Assembly (NCBI GenBank): GCA_031256035.1
Contig: JAIRRJ010000086.1
Location: 1-64,000 of the forward strand
Direction: 5' to 3'
DNA length: 64,000 bases
From: Treponema sp.
Lineage (GTDB): Bacteria; Spirochaetota; Spirochaetia; Treponematales; Breznakiellaceae
Positions 32,531 to 40,175 of the stretch are shown here, one piece after another. Every line of letters starts with the position of its first letter. The stretch's first letter is position 1. A program made the position numbers and the translations under genes. The notes under the pieces are model-generated. The model made no database searches, had not been told where the DNA came from, and saw only the letters and a program-made list of their open reading frames with translations.

Positions 32531-32973
32531 GATAAGTGCAGTAATGGATAAAAGTGATTATCCAATCTATAACGATTTTTTGAATATCCAAATAGATAAT
32601 AAATTTCTCGATGAAATACTTGATGAAAAATATCCTGAAAATAATTACCGGGGGCTTATTCCCACATTATTATCAATGGAAAACGATGAAGAAAATAGAA
32701 TTGTATGGGAAAGAATTCTGCCCAATACTAATGTGCCCCGATGACGCTGATTTTTCCTGCACCATAATAATTGTAGAAATAGAAAATAAAAATGATGAAA
32801 TAATCTCATGGAATAAAATTGGATTAAACAAAACAGATGTATGGAATAAAGATTTGCGTAAATATGAATACGAACTTATAGGCCAAAATGTAGAATGGTT
32901 TGATAAAATTGATCCTTTAAAATTTTGTATAAATGAGTATAAAAAGATGATAGACTTGTTTAAAACGGATTGA
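32523..32973 (+). pseudogene. Frameshifted hypothetical gene
   Basis: Two overlapping frames together look like one protein of about 145 residues. The first (from the ATG at 32523) runs MNEISAVMDKSDYPIYN to VWERILPNTNVPR and stops at 32744. The second continues in another frame with CPILMCPDDADFSCTIIIVE to KKMIDLFKTD, ending at 32973. The join falls around 32710-32740. The PILMCPDD-FSCT segment looks conserved, so the real product probably spans the join. A one- or two-base indel, a sequencing error, or programmed frameshifting are possible; no classical slippery heptamer is evident. Confidence 0.6.
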
Positions 32974-32997
32974 CAAAAATATAGCATTGGGTAAAAT
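32970..32997 (+). promoter_or_regulatory. Promoter of DUF6985-like gene
   Basis: Perfect TTGACA (32970-32975), 16-bp spacer, TAAAAT (32992-32997). Expected leader is about 40 bases and includes GAGGGGG 6 bases before the GTG at 33044. Confidence 0.7.
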
Positions 32998-33043
32998 TGG
33001 AGAAAATAATGCTTCATTTTTGAATAATTTGAGGGGGATTTTT

Positions 33044-33547
33044 GTGTCTGATTCATTTTTTGCACTTATAGAATTAAAAGAATGGGAAAGTTTTTTTAAC
33101 ACCAGCTTGGACAAATTTTGTTTCCGTTTAGGCGGAGAAACAATTGTTGAAAAAATGAATGAAAATCATAAGTCTGGCGTAGATTATATAAAAACAAATC
33201 AAACAAAAATTTTGACAACGATACTATTAGAAGTGTTAAAGCATTATCCTAAATGGCAGGAAAAATATGGTTATGACGAGGATGATGAAAAAGATATTAT
33301 GCCTAATATTTCTACTATAAACGATTTTGCAAATTTGATAATGCCAAAACGCATTCATATTTTATCCGTTTATAGTGATGACTTCCCCTATATTGGATAT
33401 GATTTTGATTGCACGTGGGATGATGAACATGGACTGGGAATTATGATGCTTAAGGACAAAATTGTTAAAATAGGCGGAGGGGATATTTCTTTCTTAAATT
33501 GGGTTGCAGAAGAAGATAGAGACAAAACTAATAATTCACCAGAATGA
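33044..33547 (+). CDS. DUF6985-like small protein
   Basis: The protein has 167 residues. The GTG at 33044 follows the strong site GAGGGGG; the open frame extends upstream into the promoter, which argues against a longer product. The C-terminal half, SVYSDDFPYIGYDFDCTWDD followed by EHGLGIMMLKDKIVKIGG, resembles the DUF6985 pattern (a G-x-x-F-x-C-x-W-D-x-E-H-G-L-G core), often seen among immunity-like genes. Its N-terminus, SFFALIELKEWESFFN, resembles plant or bacterial helical caps of unknown role. No enzyme signature. Confidence 0.6.
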   Translation: MSDSFFALIELKEWESFFNTSLDKFCFRLGGETIVEKMNENHKSGVDYIKTNQTKILTTILLEVLKHYPKWQEKYGYDEDDEKDIMPNISTINDFANLIMPKRIHILSVYSDDFPYIGYDFDCTWDDEHGLGIMMLKDKIVKIGGGDISFLNWVAEEDRDKTNNSPE

Positions 33548-33581
33548 AAATATTATTTTGCATTTTTCAGGGGAATGTACT

Positions 33582-33917
33582 ATGAATTATTCAATATATG
33601 TAATTTTACACTTTGAGACAAAAAAAGAACACACCAAAATAAAACTTATGAATAAAGTAAAAAAAATAATTGAAGAAGAATATAAGATAAATCAAATTGA
33701 AGGCAATATAATAATAGTAGAATTGGAGAATATATCAACATGGGAATATTGTGTTTATAAAATAATTGATTTTGCACAAGATTTTGGATACCAATGGATA
33801 ATAACGGGGAGTATTAATTTTGAGATAAGTTTATGGTCAAATGATTCTAAAATAAGTGGTATAAAAGCAATGGAAATAAATTGCAGTAATAATTATGAAT
33901 GCGCCAATTTTACATAA
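33582..33917 (+). CDS. Hypothetical protein (immunity-island member)
   Basis: The protein has 111 residues; the ATG at 33582 follows GGGGA by 7-8 bases. Mixed alpha/beta with IEGNIIIVELENISTWEYCV and GYQWIITGSINFEISLW. I do not recognise it. AT-rich, no signal peptide; position suggests an immunity-type gene. Confidence 0.55.
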   Translation: MNYSIYVILHFETKKEHTKIKLMNKVKKIIEEEYKINQIEGNIIIVELENISTWEYCVYKIIDFAQDFGYQWIITGSINFEISLWSNDSKISGIKAMEINCSNNYECANFT

Positions 33918-33934
33918 CATGGGGGGGAATAATT

Positions 33935-34294
33935 ATGAAAGAAGAAGCCATTTTTATAAAAACAGAAAAAGAATTATATGATATTGCAAAAGAATTATTT
34001 ACATTAGTGGGAGTAAAAAAGTTTTATGAACACGATAATTCTGCCTATATAAATGATCAGTATTATCGTGGAAAAATAAACCGGAAGATTACGATGAGCA
34101 TTGCATTAAATAATTATGATTATGAAGATGATTTTAATATGTTTATAATGCTGGATATTGAAGGAAAATATGAAAAGAGCAATTTTTGTGATGATTTTTG
34201 TAACAAATTATCAAACTATTTAAATCAAATAGTGGCAAAGGAAAATGATGAAATGAATGCATTGATTTATTTTTATCCAAAAACCGCATATTGA
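33935..34294 (+). CDS. Hypothetical protein (immunity-island member)
   Basis: The protein has 119 residues; the ATG at 33935 follows a run of seven G by 7 bases. Acidic, with EELYDIAKELFTLVG-like helices (KELYDIAKELFTLVGVKKFY) and a strand MFIMLDIEGKY. No known family recognised. A TTGACA at 34291-34296 overlaps its stop codon and probably drives the next gene. Confidence 0.55.
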   Translation: MKEEAIFIKTEKELYDIAKELFTLVGVKKFYEHDNSAYINDQYYRGKINRKITMSIALNNYDYEDDFNMFIMLDIEGKYEKSNFCDDFCNKLSNYLNQIVAKENDEMNALIYFYPKTAY

Positions 34295-34319
34295 CAAAAA
34301 CCAAAAAAAATTATATCGT
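34291..34319 (+). promoter_or_regulatory. Probable promoter of SPFH-ankyrin pair
   Basis: Perfect TTGACA (34291-34296) followed by TATCGT after 17 bp (34314-34319) or TATATC after 15 bp (34312-34317). The leader of about 30 bases contains AAAGGAG ahead of the ATG at 34354. Confidence 0.5.
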
Positions 34320-34353
34320 ATTCAATAATAGCAAATAATACAAAGGAGAAAAA

Positions 34354-35385
34354 ATGCTGTTTTTTAAGAAGAAAATGATCACCTTTGGCGGTGACAGTGA
34401 CGATTTAGTGTGGCTCTACGATGCCAGTAATGACCGAAATTTAATTTTGGTTGCATCTGTGCCCAATGAAGTTGTCCATGTAAAAGACGGCGCAATAGCC
34501 GCTTCGTACACAAGCCAAAAAATTGCGCATAAATATTCAATGAACAGCAGCGACAAATACTACTTTGTCAATGTGAAAAAACCCTGCCAAACAAACTGGG
34601 GCACCAGCCGAAGACTTGAATACAAAGATGCGGATTCAGGCAGAATTGTTTCAATCGGCGCAAACGGCGTTATCAGCTTTCAAATTCTTAACAGCGTCCT
34701 GTTTTTGGAAAAAGTTTTGGGAAACCGCGGTAAATATACCTCGCAAAATTTAACCGAAGAAATGCTTCCAAAAGTTTTTATTGAATTTTATGATCATCTG
34801 CTTTCGGTTATTCAGGATGGCAATTTAACCTACAGCCAGCTTGACAGTAAACTGAAAGAAATCAGCTCGCAATTGGTGCCCAAAATCGATTCCGGTTTGA
34901 AAAAATACGGTGTTTGCATCGAAGAATTTATCATCATGCAGTTTGTAAAACCGGAAGAACTCAAAGACAGAGCCAATGAACTTGCGGCTGAAGCTGAAAA
35001 ACACAACAACGCCATGCGTGATGCCGACCGCAAAATTGATGTAATGAAAAAGCAGGAAGAAGTGGAAGCGCAGGGAATGAAAATGGACATCAACAAGGCT
35101 GAACATCAGGTTACCCTTGCAAAAATGGAAGCTGGGCTGAAGTCGGACATTGAAAAAATGGAATACGACGCAAAGGGCGTAAGTTACAAAGAGCTTCGTG
35201 AAATGGACAGGGAAGATATAATGACAAAGGCGGAAGCTGAAGCAACCGTGGAACGAGCGAAGAAAATCCCTGAAGATACGGTTGTCATTATCAAAAGAGA
35301 AAACAAGGGGAAATGCGCACACTGCGATGGTGAAATCACCGAGCGGGACATCTTCTGCCCCACCTGCAAAAAGAAAGTAATTTAA
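34354..35385 (+). CDS. SPFH-domain protein with C-terminal zinc ribbon
   Basis: The protein has 343 residues, cytosolic (no signal or membrane segment). Residues 1-200 resemble the SPFH/virion-core-like domain (HVKDGAIAASYTSQKIAHKY, SIGANGVISFQILNSVLF). Residues about 205-310 form a charged helix suited to a coiled coil (EAEKHNNAMRDADRKIDVM). The end carries a zinc ribbon CAHCDGEITERDIFCPTC. This YdjI-like type of soluble SPFH protein is found in several phyla; it may organise membrane-proximal complexes. The next gene, 4 bases later, begins with another zinc ribbon. Confidence 0.78.
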   Translation: MLFFKKKMITFGGDSDDLVWLYDASNDRNLILVASVPNEVVHVKDGAIAASYTSQKIAHKYSMNSSDKYYFVNVKKPCQTNWGTSRRLEYKDADSGRIVSIGANGVISFQILNSVLFLEKVLGNRGKYTSQNLTEEMLPKVFIEFYDHLLSVIQDGNLTYSQLDSKLKEISSQLVPKIDSGLKKYGVCIEEFIIMQFVKPEELKDRANELAAEAEKHNNAMRDADRKIDVMKKQEEVEAQGMKMDINKAEHQVTLAKMEAGLKSDIEKMEYDAKGVSYKELREMDREDIMTKAEAEATVERAKKIPEDTVVIIKRENKGKCAHCDGEITERDIFCPTCKKKVI

Positions 35386-35389
35386 GTTC

Positions 35390-36244
35390 ATGGTGTTGGA
35401 GAAAACCGTCTGCGAAACCTGCGGCGGGCAGCTTGAAATATTAGATAGTAAGACCGCAAAGTGTACAATCTGCGGTAACACATATTTGGTAAAAGATGCG
35501 CCGGTAAAAAAAACAAAACCCGCTGATAACAGACCGCAAAGTGATCCGCAAACCATCTGTAATCAACAGTTTTTTTATTTTTGTGCTGATAACAAACTCG
35601 CGGAAGCAAAAAAAACATGGAACGAAAACAAAGACATCATCGACCTTGGATTTGTTATGCTTGCGAATACCGCCCTTACCCAGTCGGCGTACAAGCAACA
35701 CATAGATGTAGTGAAATGGTTGATTGAAATCGGCGCGCCGTTAGACGCAACAAACGAAGCAAGACAAACCGCCCTTATTCGAGCAACGATAAAAGGAGAT
35801 AAGGAGATCGCAAAGGTTCTGCTGGATGCGGGAGCGAACACTGATGTGGTGGATAAAGAAGGTTGCAATGCATTATCGTATGCGCTTAATTCTATTTACG
35901 AAAAACACTGGGAGATAGCTCCTCTGTTGATCGAATACAACGCAAATCTTGATATTATCGACAGATACGGCAAAACCGCCCTGATACATGCCATCAAACG
36001 AAAAAATAAGGAGATTGTAAAAGCCCTGCTTGATGCAGGAGCAAATATTAACGCCAAAGACAGGGGTGGCCGCCCGGCAATAATTCATGCCATCACCGAA
36101 AGCAAAGAAATGGCTTTTTTGCTGATTGATAACGGTGTCGATATTAACGTTTCAGACAAAGACGGTGAAACTGCATTGGAATTCGCTGCCCGGTATAGAA
36201 TTTTTGATGAAATCAAACAACGCATTGCACAATGCAAAAATTAA
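35390..36244 (+). CDS. Zinc-ribbon ankyrin-repeat protein
   Basis: The protein has 284 residues. An N-terminal zinc ribbon (CETCGG ... CTICGN, residues 8-28) is followed by a basic linker and, from about residue 75, five to six ankyrin repeats (e.g. ARQTALIRATIKGDKEIAKV, LLDAGANTDVVDKEGCNA, GKTALIHAIKRKNKEIVKA). Ankyrin repeats mediate protein binding. Four bases after the SPFH gene, so the two are probably co-expressed and may interact. The frame stays open beyond the TAA stop for 43 more codons (see next entry). Confidence 0.85.
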   Translation: MVLEKTVCETCGGQLEILDSKTAKCTICGNTYLVKDAPVKKTKPADNRPQSDPQTICNQQFFYFCADNKLAEAKKTWNENKDIIDLGFVMLANTALTQSAYKQHIDVVKWLIEIGAPLDATNEARQTALIRATIKGDKEIAKVLLDAGANTDVVDKEGCNALSYALNSIYEKHWEIAPLLIEYNANLDIIDRYGKTALIHAIKRKNKEIVKALLDAGANINAKDRGGRPAIIHAITESKEMAFLLIDNGVDINVSDKDGETALEFAARYRIFDEIKQRIAQCKN

Positions 36245-36376
36245 CCGGATAATCAAAAAATAGAAGAATGGCCTGCCGCAGAAAATGGAAGCAAATTAGA
36301 ATTTATATTCCAAATATTTTTTGAAGACGGTTTACAATTATCCAAAAATATAAAAACTACTACAATTTTATTTTGA
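36245..36376 (+). pseudogene. In-frame coding remnant after ankyrin gene
   Basis: Directly after the ankyrin stop codon the same frame continues for 43 codons before TGA, with IEEWPAAENGSKLEFIFQIF inside. The W-P-x-x-x-N-G-x-x-L-x-F-I-x-Q-I pattern recalls DUF1963/YwqG-like proteins. It is too short to be functional and has no start of its own, so I read it as the debris of a lost gene. Confidence 0.4.
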
Positions 36377-36402
36377 TAAGGTAATATCCATGCGGCGATA
36401 CC

Positions 36403-36431
36403 TTGACATATAGACTAACGTCAGGTATTGT
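36403..36431 (+). promoter_or_regulatory. FIST-kinase promoter
   Basis: Perfect TTGACA (36403-36408), 17-bp spacer, TATTGT (36426-36431). The leader of about 75 bases ends with AGGGGGA before the ATG at 36512, an ordinary leadered arrangement. Confidence 0.75.
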
Positions 36432-36511
36432 AGAGTGTAATTGAGTGATTTTTAACATAAAAAATGCGCCTAATCTGCAAAATTCAGGATAGTTCCAGGG
36501 GGATAACTATT

Positions 36512-37726
36512 ATGATTAAAATGTTTTCTGCATTTACAGAAGAAATTGACAATGTCGATGCAGCAATCTCCGGGATTTTGGAACAATTAGACTTTGAAAA
36601 CAAACCTTTGATGAAAAACACATTGGGTATTTTACACTGTTTTCACGAATTCATAGACAGCGGGGTCATTAAAGCTCTGTCCGAAAAAATGCCTTTTGAT
36701 ATCATCGGCATCACTACGCCTTATGTCTGTTTACCGAATAAATCAAGTTCAATGGGGCTCATGCTTAATATACTTACCAGCAATGATGCAAATTTTATCA
36801 CAGGTCTTTCCGAACCCATTGATAACGGCGGCGGTAATCTTGCGCAGGTAATGGAAAAGTTATGCGACGGAATTTCAGCAAAACTGAAAGAAGATGCCAC
36901 CTCCGCCGAACCTTCGGTTCACGAACCAAAGGTTCGAATGTTCATGGCATACGGCCCTTTTATGCATATTTTAAACATAAACGGCGATGAATTTGTAGAA
37001 AGGATAAGCAGCCGGTTTGCAAATATTCCTGTATTCGGTGCGTTTGCTTTTTCCGAAGAAATAGACTTCAGCGAAACTTACACTCTTTATAACGGAGAAA
37101 GCTATGCAAATGCAGGAGTGATTGCCGCAATTACCGGCAATGTTCAACCGTCGTTTTTGACGATAGCGATTCCTGAAAAAAATATACTTCATGAATTAGC
37201 AACGGTTACAAAATCAACAGGCAATATTTTAAATACCATAAACGGAATGTCGGTGGAAGATTATGCAATATCAAAAGGACTCATTGAAAAAAAAGGTGAT
37301 TTGGATAAATTGTATACAACACCGATGATAGCAAAACTAGATGACGGCTCAAAGGTCATACGCGTTTGTATCGGCGGAGACGGGCAAGGCGGAGCTGTTA
37401 TGGGCGGGCACGTACCGGAAGGAGCCAAAATCGGATTTTCAATAATGGAATTATCGGACATTATATCCACAAGCAGTGAAATAGCAGGGGAAGCGGTGAA
37501 GATATTGGACGGCAAAAATCTGATTTTATATTCCTGTATGGCACGCCTTGAATTCCTGGGTCCCAGAAACAGAGAACTTGAAGCCGAAACAATATGCAAG
37601 ATTATGGGAAATTCACAGTCCTTTTATTATGCCAGCGCCGGAGGGGAAATATACCCGCAGCGGCTTCCCGGCGGTAAAGTCGCAAATCATTTGCAAAATT
37701 ATTCTTTGGTTGTGTGCATACTGTAG
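36512..37726 (+). CDS. FIST-domain sensor protein
   Basis: The protein has 404 residues: FIST N-domain (about 20-230) and FIST C-domain (about 240-400, with GGDGQGGAVMGGHVPEGA, NLILYSCMAR and the C-terminal FYYASAGGEIYPQ). FIST domains are thought to bind small ligands such as amino acids. No membrane segment, so it is cytosolic. The ATG at 36512 follows AGGGGGA; an upstream in-frame ATG at 36464 lacks a site. The segment EPSVHEPKVR (about residue 134) is encoded by two back-to-back palindromes. A hybrid histidine kinase follows after 21 bases and is the likely partner. Confidence 0.88.
   Translation: MIKMFSAFTEEIDNVDAAISGILEQLDFENKPLMKNTLGILHCFHEFIDSGVIKALSEKMPFDIIGITTPYVCLPNKSSSMGLMLNILTSNDANFITGLSEPIDNGGGNLAQVMEKLCDGISAKLKEDATSAEPSVHEPKVRMFMAYGPFMHILNINGDEFVERISSRFANIPVFGAFAFSEEIDFSETYTLYNGESYANAGVIAAITGNVQPSFLTIAIPEKNILHELATVTKSTGNILNTINGMSVEDYAISKGLIEKKGDLDKLYTTPMIAKLDDGSKVIRVCIGGDGQGGAVMGGHVPEGAKIGFSIMELSDIISTSSEIAGEAVKILDGKNLILYSCMARLEFLGPRNRELEAETICKIMGNSQSFYYASAGGEIYPQRLPGGKVANHLQNYSLVVCIL
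36908..36936. repeat. Paired palindromes inside FIST gene
   Basis: GAACC-TTC-GGTTC (36908-36920) is followed by CGAACC-AAA-GGTTCG (36922-36936). Arms are near-identical between the two units. They are in frame and encode E-P-S-V-H-E-P-K-V-R in a linker of the FIST N-domain. Confidence 0.75.
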
Positions 37727-37747
37727 CAGGAGATGGAACAGTAACTC

Positions 37748-39085
37748 ATGAACGATGATAATAGCGGAATTGCAGAAACAGAAACCGAGAAAAGTTTACG
37801 GCTGGAAATCAAAAAGCTGAACCGCGTTATTGCCATTCTGGAAAAGCGAATATTCCGTTCCGAACTGGTAGCATCTACACGTAACAGAGTTACAGATATG
37901 CTTAGAATGGAAACTAAAAACGCAATGGAAGAAGCTGAACGAGCCAGCAAAGCGAAGAGTAATTTTCTGGCCAACATGAGCCACGAAATGCGCACCCCCA
38001 TGAACGCGATCATCGGCATGACGGCAATCGGCAAAAACGCCAAAGACATAGAACAGAAAAACCATGCCCTGAATAAGATCGGGGACGCTTCATCGCATCT
38101 GCTCGGCGTCATAAACGATGTGCTTGATATGGCGAAGATCGAAGCGGACAAACTGGAACTGTCGTCTGTTGAGTATAATTTTGAGAAAATGCTGCAAAAG
38201 GTGGTGACGGTCATTGGTTTCCGCGTGGACGAAAAGCGTCAGCGTCTTTCCGTAAACATAGACAATAATATACCGCGCTTTGTCATAGGGGATGACCAGC
38301 GTCTGGCGCAGGTTATTACCAACTTGTTGGCTAACGCGGTGAAATTCACGCCTGAAGAAGGCGATATTCGCCTTGAAGCATTTCTATCCGGGGAGATCAA
38401 CGGAATCTGCGAACTGCGTGTCGAAGTGACCGACACTGGAATCGGTATATCCCCCGAACAGCACGATAAAGTATTTCAGGCGTTTGAGCAGGCAGAAAGC
38501 GGAACGAGCCGTAATTACGGAGGGACAGGACTGGGACTTGTTATAACGAAACGCATTATAGAGCTTATGGACGGCAATATCCGCCTTGAATCTGAACTTG
38601 GTAAAGGAACGAAATTTATCTTTACTGTAAAAGCCGGGCACGGAAATGAGTGTGGCATGGGACAAAGTAAAGATGAAGATGTGGCGGATAGGGAAGGAGA
38701 ATTCAAGGGAAAAAGATTGCTTGTTGCCGAAGATATTGAAATCAACCGCGAAATACTTATTTCGCTTTTGGAAAACACCGGGTTGGTTATCGACTGCGCC
38801 GAAAACGGCAAAGAAGCCTTAGGCCTTATAGAGGCGAACCAAAGCAAGTATGACATAGTGTTCATGGACATGCAAATGCCTCAAATGGACGGATTGGAAG
38901 CCACACGATGCATTCGTGCCCTCCCCGGACATCAGCGTGAGAAGCTGCCGATTATAGCGATGACCGCCAATGTTTTTCAGTCTGACATTGACGCCTGCCT
39001 TGCTGCAGGCATGGACGGGCATCTTGGCAAGCCGCTTGATATAGACGATGTGCTTGAAAAACTGCGCAAGTATTTAAGAGCGTAA
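37748..39085 (+). CDS. Hybrid histidine kinase (cytosolic)
   Basis: The protein has 445 residues. A short coiled coil (17-75) leads into the phosphoacceptor helix (NFLANMSHEMRTPMN, His79), an HATPase domain (N-box NLLANAVKF at 193-201, G1 DTGIGI, G2 GGTGLGL) and a receiver domain (about 323-443; acidic pair ED, phosphoacceptor Asp374 in VFMDMQMPQMDG, LGKPLD). No membrane or sensor domain of its own, so sensing is probably supplied by the FIST protein encoded just upstream. No separate response regulator is nearby; output is unknown. Confidence 0.93.
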   Translation: MNDDNSGIAETETEKSLRLEIKKLNRVIAILEKRIFRSELVASTRNRVTDMLRMETKNAMEEAERASKAKSNFLANMSHEMRTPMNAIIGMTAIGKNAKDIEQKNHALNKIGDASSHLLGVINDVLDMAKIEADKLELSSVEYNFEKMLQKVVTVIGFRVDEKRQRLSVNIDNNIPRFVIGDDQRLAQVITNLLANAVKFTPEEGDIRLEAFLSGEINGICELRVEVTDTGIGISPEQHDKVFQAFEQAESGTSRNYGGTGLGLVITKRIIELMDGNIRLESELGKGTKFIFTVKAGHGNECGMGQSKDEDVADREGEFKGKRLLVAEDIEINREILISLLENTGLVIDCAENGKEALGLIEANQSKYDIVFMDMQMPQMDGLEATRCIRALPGHQREKLPIIAMTANVFQSDIDACLAAGMDGHLGKPLDIDDVLEKLRKYLRA

Positions 39086-39114
39086 AATGCAAAATATGAA
39101 TCCGGATGTTTCGT

Positions 39115-40101
39115 CTAGCGGATAATCTGCGCTGGTTTCCCGCATTTGGCGCATTTATAATATTTCTCTTCCGCCGCAAGTCCTGAAATGTTCACTTGAT
39201 ACCCGCGCCGCCGTACAAGGAATTCGCCGCAATCACAGCGGGTGTCATTATTCATGGCGATGTTGCCTGTGTAGACATAGCGCAGTTTTTTCTGCGCTTC
39301 TTTGGCGGCACGCAGAACAAAATCAGCATCCGTGGGCGGCGCGTTCCAGCGGTAATCGGGATGATAGGCTGACAAATGCCAGGGTATGCCGCTGTTAAGA
39401 GCGGCGATAAAATCCGAAGCGGCGTCCAGCTCATCTTCGGAATCATTAAGCCCCGGCACGATCAACGTTGTGATTTCAACATGAACTCCCATGTTATGTG
39501 CAAGTTTGATAAATTCAAGAACCGCATTGTGATCGCCTCCAAGAATTTTCGAATATGTTTCACCGGAAAATGATTTCAGGTCGATGTTGGCGGCATCGGT
39601 GAATTTCAGGATTTCGGCGGCCGCTTCGGCGTTAACGCATCCGTTTGTTACAAGAACATTGGCGATGCCGTGCCTGCGAGCGAGGGTCATGCAGTCAAGG
39701 AGATACTCCGCATGAACCAGCGGCTCTGAATAGGTGTACGCGATGGATGGCGCTTCATTCCTTAATGCGGCGGATACAATTTCCCCGCACTTCATAAATT
39801 TTCCCGGGGCGTCGGTATTTTGAGAGATATGCCAATTCTGGCAGAATGGACAGCGGAGGTTGCAGCCTGTAAAACCAAGGGAGAGTATCTGCGAGCCGGG
39901 CTTGTAATGATAGAGCGGCTTTTTCTCAACCGGGTCAAGGGCGAGGCTGGTAATAAATCCGTTAAAGGGAATAATTGCTTTGCCGCCCTTATTGCCCCTG
40001 ACGCCGCAAGCGCCGAATCTGCCGCTTTCTATTTTGCAGTTGTTGGGACAAAGATAGCACCGGACATCGTCCGTTTCTGTAATAAAAAGAGGAGAGGGCA
40101 T
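39115..40101 (-). CDS. amrS: AmrS-type radical SAM enzyme
   Basis: The protein has 328 residues from the ATG at 40101. Marks: N-terminal cysteines VRCYLCPNNC and GACGVRGN; the radical SAM cluster GCNLRCPFCQNW; YTYSEP; DLKSFSGETY; WHLSAYHPDY; and C-terminal cysteines in DCGEFLV and CAKCGKPAQ. These match the AmrS member of the AmmeMemoRadiSam system, related to pyruvate-formate-lyase activases. AmrA and AmrB partners are not in the window. The start was chosen because a TATACT -10 ends 8 bases before this ATG; two upstream in-frame ATGs lie in or at the promoter. Confidence 0.88.
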   Translation of the reverse strand: MPSPLFITETDDVRCYLCPNNCKIESGRFGACGVRGNKGGKAIIPFNGFITSLALDPVEKKPLYHYKPGSQILSLGFTGCNLRCPFCQNWHISQNTDAPGKFMKCGEIVSAALRNEAPSIAYTYSEPLVHAEYLLDCMTLARRHGIANVLVTNGCVNAEAAAEILKFTDAANIDLKSFSGETYSKILGGDHNAVLEFIKLAHNMGVHVEITTLIVPGLNDSEDELDAASDFIAALNSGIPWHLSAYHPDYRWNAPPTDADFVLRAAKEAQKKLRYVYTGNIAMNNDTRCDCGEFLVRRRGYQVNISGLAAEEKYYKCAKCGKPAQIIR

Positions 40102-40109
40102 ATTCATAA

Positions 40110-40138
40110 AGTATATATGAGTCATTGTTGCTAAACAA
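40110..40138 (-). promoter_or_regulatory. amrS promoter, leaderless
   Basis: On the - strand: TTGTTT (40133-40138), 17-bp spacer, TATACT (40110-40115), then 8 bases to the ATG at 40101. Divergent from nudC. Confidence 0.6.
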
Positions 40139-40175
40139 CAAATTTGCAGTTACGATAAATGATACGGAGTATTTA

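Noticed and set aside
32987-33043. Upstream TTG start for the DUF6985-like gene
   Set aside because: The TTG lies inside the promoter (TTGACA-16-TAAAAT) and the GTG at 33044 has a much better ribosome-binding site.
34825-35556. 243-codon open frame opposite the SPFH gene
   Set aside because: Antisense to coding sequence with intact zinc-ribbon and coiled-coil pattern; phenylalanine-rich because of antisense Glu/Lys codons.
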